Shown here piece by piece: positions 16,024-19,103 of a stretch of DNA of 19,103 bases. The first letter of the stretch is position 1. Each line of letters starts with the position of its first letter. This DNA comes from Saprospiraceae bacterium. Lineage in GTDB: Bacteria > Bacteroidota > Bacteroidia > Chitinophagales > Saprospiraceae. A program made the translations under genes and the position numbers. The notes beneath the pieces were generated by a model. The model was not told where the DNA came from and ran no database searches. It saw nothing but the letters and a program-made list of their open reading frames with translations. The stretch is from positions 1 to 19,103 of the forward strand of contig JADKAA010000031.1 in the NCBI GenBank assembly GCA_016715465.1. Reading direction: 5' to 3'.

Positions 16024-17307
16024 ATGAAGCATTTTATATCATATTGTTTCTTTCTCTTCCTGCTCCCCGCTTTTGTAGCCGCACAAACCGTGGTTTCAAT
16101 AAAAGTAGAGGGTGCCATCAACCCGGTCACCGCTTCTTTTATTCACGACGGTATACAAAAAGCAGCCGCTCAAAAAGCAGAATGCCTGCTTATTCATCTT
16201 AATACTCCCGGTGGTTTGCTGAAATCAACCCGCCTCATCGTCAGCGATATACTGGAATCACCCGTGCCGGTCATTATATATGTGTCGCCAGCCGGGGCAG
16301 AGTCAGGCTCGGCCGTTGTCTTCATTACCCTGGCAGCGCATATTGCCGCCATGGCGCCGGGTACCAATATCGGGGCGGCCCACCCGGTAAGCCTGCAGGG
16401 ACCGATGGACAGCATCATGGGCGAAAAAGTAACCAATGATGCAGCGGCTTTTATCCGTTCTATCGCCGAGAAAAGAAAACGCAATATGGAATGGGCCGAA
16501 AATTCTGTCCGCAAAAGTTTTGCTTATTCAGAAACCGAAGCCCTCGATTATGAAGCGATCGATCTTATTGCCACCAATGTGCCTGACCTGCTGAACCAGG
16601 TGGATGGCAAGACCATTTCCCTGCAGCAGGGCACGGTAACCCTGCATACGAAATCTGCAAAGGTTGAAGTATACAGTATGAATTTCTTCCAGCAATTCCT
16701 GCATATCATCAGCGATCCCAGCATCGCTTATATCCTGTTGTTGCTGGGTTTGTTTGGTATCCTGTTAGAATTTTTTAATCCCGGTGCCATTGTTCCCGGT
16801 GTGGTGGGAGGCATCAGTCTTATACTTGCATATTATGCCATGCATACTTTACCCATCAACTTTGCCGGGCTGGCCCTCATCCTTTTTGCATTGATACTTT
16901 TTTTACTGGAAATAAAAATTGTCAGTCATGGTGTACTGGCCATCGGCGGCGTTGTTTCCTTACTGTTAGGTTCCCTGATGCTGATAAAGCCGGGCTCGGC
17001 CCTGGAGCTGGCTGCTATTTCACGGCCCGTTATTATCGCCGCCACTGCGGTGGCTTCCCTTTTGTTCTTATTCATCATCGGGGCGGGCATCAAAGCACAA
17101 CGCCATAAAGTGGTTACCGGACTGGAAGCATTAATAGGCGATACCGGTGAAGTGATCACTATCCTTTCACCCACCGGCACCGTACAGGTACAGGGAGAAA
17201 TATGGAATGCGGAATCCATGGCCGGTACCATCAACCCGGGAGAAAAAGTACGGATCAAAGAAATGAAGAACCTGAAATTATATGTAGAACCCATTGCTCA
17301 CACTTAA
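16024..17307 (+). CDS. nfeD: NfeD-family membrane-bound serine protease (NfeD1b-type)
   Basis: A 427-residue membrane protein with an N-terminal ClpP-fold serine protease and a C-terminal OB-fold NfeD domain, partner of stomatin-type proteins in membrane quality control. I prefer ATG 16024 over 15985 because it gives a clean signal peptide (KHFISYCFFLFLLPAFVAAQ) and is preceded by GGGGAGG. Protease domain: HLNTPGGLLKSTR (59-70), YVSPAGAESGSAVVF (86-100) with the probable nucleophile S96, HIAAMAPGTNIGAAHPV, and GEKVTND with the probable general base K135. Residues 220-355 hold several membrane helices; NfeD domain from about 365 (GDTGEVITILSPTGTVQVQG, EIWNAES, INPGEKV). The usual S-A-G-T after the nucleophile is S-A-V-V here. 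The gene is intact and lies 9 bp before the slipin gene. Confidence 0.93.
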   Translation: MKHFISYCFFLFLLPAFVAAQTVVSIKVEGAINPVTASFIHDGIQKAAAQKAECLLIHLNTPGGLLKSTRLIVSDILESPVPVIIYVSPAGAESGSAVVFITLAAHIAAMAPGTNIGAAHPVSLQGPMDSIMGEKVTNDAAAFIRSIAEKRKRNMEWAENSVRKSFAYSETEALDYEAIDLIATNVPDLLNQVDGKTISLQQGTVTLHTKSAKVEVYSMNFFQQFLHIISDPSIAYILLLLGLFGILLEFFNPGAIVPGVVGGISLILAYYAMHTLPINFAGLALILFALILFLLEIKIVSHGVLAIGGVVSLLLGSLMLIKPGSALELAAISRPVIIAATAVASLLFLFIIGAGIKAQRHKVVTGLEALIGDTGEVITILSPTGTVQVQGEIWNAESMAGTINPGEKVRIKEMKNLKLYVEPIAHT

Positions 17308-17316
17308 AAAAATTTT

Positions 17317-18096
17317 ATGCAACAATTTCCTTACCTGGTAGCCGGTATCATCTTTTTTATACTGATCATTTTGGCCAGTGCCATCCGTATTCTGCGGGAA
17401 TACGAACGGGGTGTTATTTTCCGGCTGGGCCGCCTCATTGGTAATGGTGGCGTGAAAGGTCCGGGCCTCATCCTCTTGATTCCCTTTATCGACAGGATGG
17501 TGAAAGTAAGCCTGCGTACGGTGGTACTGGATGTGCCGCCGCAGGATGTGATCACACAGGACAATGTATCCATTAAAGTAAATGCAGTGGTTTATTTCCG
17601 GGTGATGGAACCGCAGAAAGCAGTGGTACAGGTAGAGAATTTTCTCGCTGCCACTTCGCAGATCTCACAAACTACGTTGCGGAGTGTGCTGGGACAATCA
17701 GAACTGGACGACCTGTTGTCGCAGCGGGATAAGATCAATCACAAGCTGCAGCAGATCATTGATACCAATACAGAACCATGGGGCGTAAAAGTGTCTAACG
17801 TAGAAGTGAAACAGATAGACCTGCCGCAGGAAATGCAACGGGCCATGGCCAAACAAGCGGAAGCAGAACGGGAACGCCGTAGTAAAGTGATCGCTGCCGA
17901 AGGAGAATTCCAGGCATCACAACGATTAGCCGATGCAGCCAAGATATTGGGTGAGCAACCCAGTGCTTTAACGCTGCGCTACCTGCAGACCTTACGGGAA
18001 ATAGCAACCGAAAATAATTCCACAACTATTTTCCCGGTTCCCATTGATCTGCTGAAACCTTTCTTGAACAGCGGAGGGAAAAAACTGGAATCATAA
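17317..18096 (+). CDS. Slipin / stomatin-like SPFH protein
   Basis: A 259-residue membrane-anchored SPFH protein, the usual operon partner of NfeD; it forms ring or cage assemblies in the inner membrane. One N-terminal hydrophobic helix (YLVAGIIFFILIILASAI) is followed by REYERGVIFRLGRLIG, PGLILLIPFIDRMVKVSLRT, VVLDVPPQDVITQDNVSIKV, NAVVYFRVMEP, the SPFH core. Then comes the helical region (ATSQISQTTLRSVLGQSELD; MAKQAEAERERRSKVIAAEG). The end (TTIFPVPIDLL) is also typical of slipins. Length is normal and the frame unbroken. It follows nfeD by 9 bp and is very likely co-transcribed. Confidence 0.95.
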   Translation: MQQFPYLVAGIIFFILIILASAIRILREYERGVIFRLGRLIGNGGVKGPGLILLIPFIDRMVKVSLRTVVLDVPPQDVITQDNVSIKVNAVVYFRVMEPQKAVVQVENFLAATSQISQTTLRSVLGQSELDDLLSQRDKINHKLQQIIDTNTEPWGVKVSNVEVKQIDLPQEMQRAMAKQAEAERERRSKVIAAEGEFQASQRLADAAKILGEQPSALTLRYLQTLREIATENNSTTIFPVPIDLLKPFLNSGGKKLES

Positions 18097-18141
18097 ATAA
18101 CTTTTTATTGCAGTAATAGAAATGAGGATGTTGCAATAAGC

Positions 18142-18230
18142 CGGTTTGATTGTCATGTTGAGTTCATCGAAACATTGGCAATCAAACCGATCGCCTTCGG
18201 CATGCTCAGGCTGACATACTTCGGTAATAC
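18142..18230. repeat. Inverted repeat between slipin and next gene
   Basis: CGGTTTGATTG (18142-18152) pairs perfectly with CAATCAAACCG (18179-18189). The loop contains GTCATGTTGAGTTCATCGAA, and the opposite strand downstream (about 18222 back to 18192) reads TGTCAGCCTGAGCATGCCGA, i.e. a second, inverted copy of the same GTCA-x-x-TGAG-x-x-CGAA-type dispersed repeat. No T tract follows the stem, so a terminator role for the slipin transcript is only possible. Confidence 0.6.
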
Positions 18231-18457
18231 CGATAACTACCGGATTTGCTGAAGGCCAGTTTATACAACACACTTCATTGTTATTTTTTTATTACAAAAC
18301 TTGCGGCAGCAACTGTTAATTAGCCAAAAAATAAAAAGGATACGGGTTGTTCTATGTAGTGAGTACATAATGATGAGTGGAGTATTAACGTTCTGTTTGT
18401 AAACACTGGTTCCTTGTTTGCATCCTACCCATTATTATTCATTTAAAACAATTCATT
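18231..18457. other. Intergenic region upstream of the small secreted protein
   Basis: No gene seen. It is AT-rich, with a leader of TTTAAAACAATTCATT directly before the ATG and no Shine-Dalgarno sequence, which is usual in Bacteroidota. I could not fix a promoter with confidence. Confidence 0.45.
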
Positions 18458-18867
18458 ATGAAAAGAATCTTTACTCTGTTTATTGCACTTGGACTTTTAA
18501 CCGCCGTCCAGGCACAAAACGGCCGCGGTGATAACCGTGATGGCCGTCAACGGGATCAGCAAACAGAAAGACAATTTGATCAGCGGGATTTTGATAACGG
18601 GTACAGTAACGATCAGTACAACAAAGATGTTCGTTATGTAAAAAGCAATCCCGGTATGGAAAGAAAAATGGCGAAGCAGGTTGCCGGTATCAACCGGGAG
18701 TATGACTTCAAGATCCATCGGGTAAAAAACAATTTCTTCCTGAGCCGTTGGGAGAAACAAAGGCAGGTACGTTTTTTACAGGAGCAACGTCAGCGGAGAT
18801 CAGGATGGTGTATGCCCGTTTTCACAAGAACAATAACAGGCATGATGACCGTTATGATCGTTATTAA
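18458..18867 (+). CDS. Small secreted Gln/Arg/Asp-rich protein (frameshifted near the end)
   Basis: Family not named. It has a signal peptide KRIFTLFIALGLLTAVQAQ with a likely cut after QAQ, then a charged low-complexity part (GDNRDGRQRDQQTERQFDQR), and a conserved-looking helical part: MAKQVAGINREYDFKIHRVK, NNFFLSRWEKQRQVRFLQEQ. At about 18793 the frame should shift by one base: the alternative continues EIRMVYARFHKNNNRHDDRY, DRY with stop at 18865-18867, keeping the same composition, while the given frame runs on as an unrelated tail to 18877. The N-R-E-Y-D-x-K-I-x-x-V-K-x-x-x-F-x-S-R-x-x-K pattern recalls small periplasmic proteins I have seen in Chitinophagaceae; function unknown. It has its own terminator. 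Confidence 0.75.
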
Positions 18868-18886
18868 AACAATGTAACTACAATCA

Positions 18887-18913
18887 GAAAGCCCCGCCAT
18901 GCGGGGTTTTTTT
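18887..18913 (+). terminator. Rho-independent terminator
   Basis: GCCCCGC-CAT-GCGGGG stem followed by seven T (18907-18913), preceded by AAA. It lies 20 bp after the reconstructed stop of the secreted protein gene. Confidence 0.9.
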
Positions 18914-18973
18914 ATTGTACCAGTACCACACCGGCAGAATAAGTTGTAACTTCTGGTAATAAAAATCAGTGTT

Positions 18974-19103
18974 ATGAAATACAAAGTGCATAAACTGGAA
19001 GTGAATAAAGATATTGCACAAGAAAAACTGGAACTATTTTTAAACAGCCTCCGCGGCGAAGTTGTTTCTGTGGTACCGTTTGTAACCCCGGCTTTAATGA
19101 TCC
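18974..19103 (+). CDS. Conserved hypothetical protein, 5' part only
   Basis: An open frame from the ATG at 18974 to the window end: MKYKVHKLEVNKDIAQEKLE, LFLNSLRGEVVSVVPFVTPA, LMI. No signal peptide; an amphipathic helix precedes a short beta-like segment (GEVVSVVPFV). I recall similar short cytoplasmic proteins in Bacteroidota but no function. The start is preceded by AAAAATCAGTGTT and lies 60 bp after the terminator, so it forms a new transcription unit. Confidence 0.6.
   Translation, partial: MKYKVHKLEVNKDIAQEKLELFLNSLRGEVVSVVPFVTPALMI

Noticed and set aside
16926..17294. Minus-strand open frame of 122 codons
   Set aside because: It is opposite the intact nfeD gene and has no protein-like motif.

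Overview
The window looks like a chromosomal segment of a Bacteroidota bacterium, most likely a Chitinophagaceae relative. The evidence is gene content (a secreted DPP IV-type peptidase and a GH95 fucosidase in tandem, an NfeD-stomatin pair, small secreted Q/R/D-rich proteins), the scarcity of strong Shine-Dalgarno sites, and characteristic short palindromic repeats. Family placement is an inference. A striking property of the whole window is that many genes are broken by single-base indels. Wherever a break can be pinned down it usually lies in a homopolymer run, so many of these 'broken' genes may be intact in the organism (uncorrected read errors). Others, such as the internal deletion in GH95 and the two truncated vsr pieces, look like real losses.

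Layout. (1) 1-2241, plus strand: badly frameshifted remains of secreted or surface proteins: W/GTWSE-type beta repeats, a PAAR-like double motif, and a FecR-like beta domain ending near a possible membrane anchor. (2) About 2330-7660: an AT-rich island unlike its flanks. On the minus strand lie a UvrD-like helicase with an apparent inserted PD-(D/E)XK-type nuclease segment and a zinc ribbon, and upstream of it a viroplasmin-type RNase HI. Diverging on the plus strand are a restriction-controller-like Xre protein preceded by a C-box-like operator, an SRA-like/HNH endonuclease, and a winged-helix-like/HNH/HIT fusion. A truncated vsr piece abuts the right edge. This is the best candidate for an undescribed (defence-type) system. 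(3) 7876-9454, minus: an iron-sulfur L-serine dehydratase in two frames. (4) 9735-10794: a REP-associated tyrosine transposase flanked by inverted REP-pair units, followed by a long REP array that contains a MITE-like element. (5) 10831-15378, minus: DPP IV-type peptidase and GH95 alpha-L-fucosidase, probably one operon. (6) 15392-15912: a second vsr remnant, an unexplained NPPF reading frame and palindromic repeats. (7) 16024-18096, plus: an intact NfeD-stomatin operon. (8) 18458-18913: a small secreted protein with a clear terminator, then the start of another conserved hypothetical gene that runs off the end.

Working together: region 5 suggests periplasmic or outer-surface degradation of fucosylated glycans and peptides; region 7 is membrane quality control; region 2 is a candidate nucleic-acid-targeting module, with vsr traces suggesting a history of cytosine-methylation-based restriction-modification nearby. 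No intact DNA methyltransferase is visible in the window.
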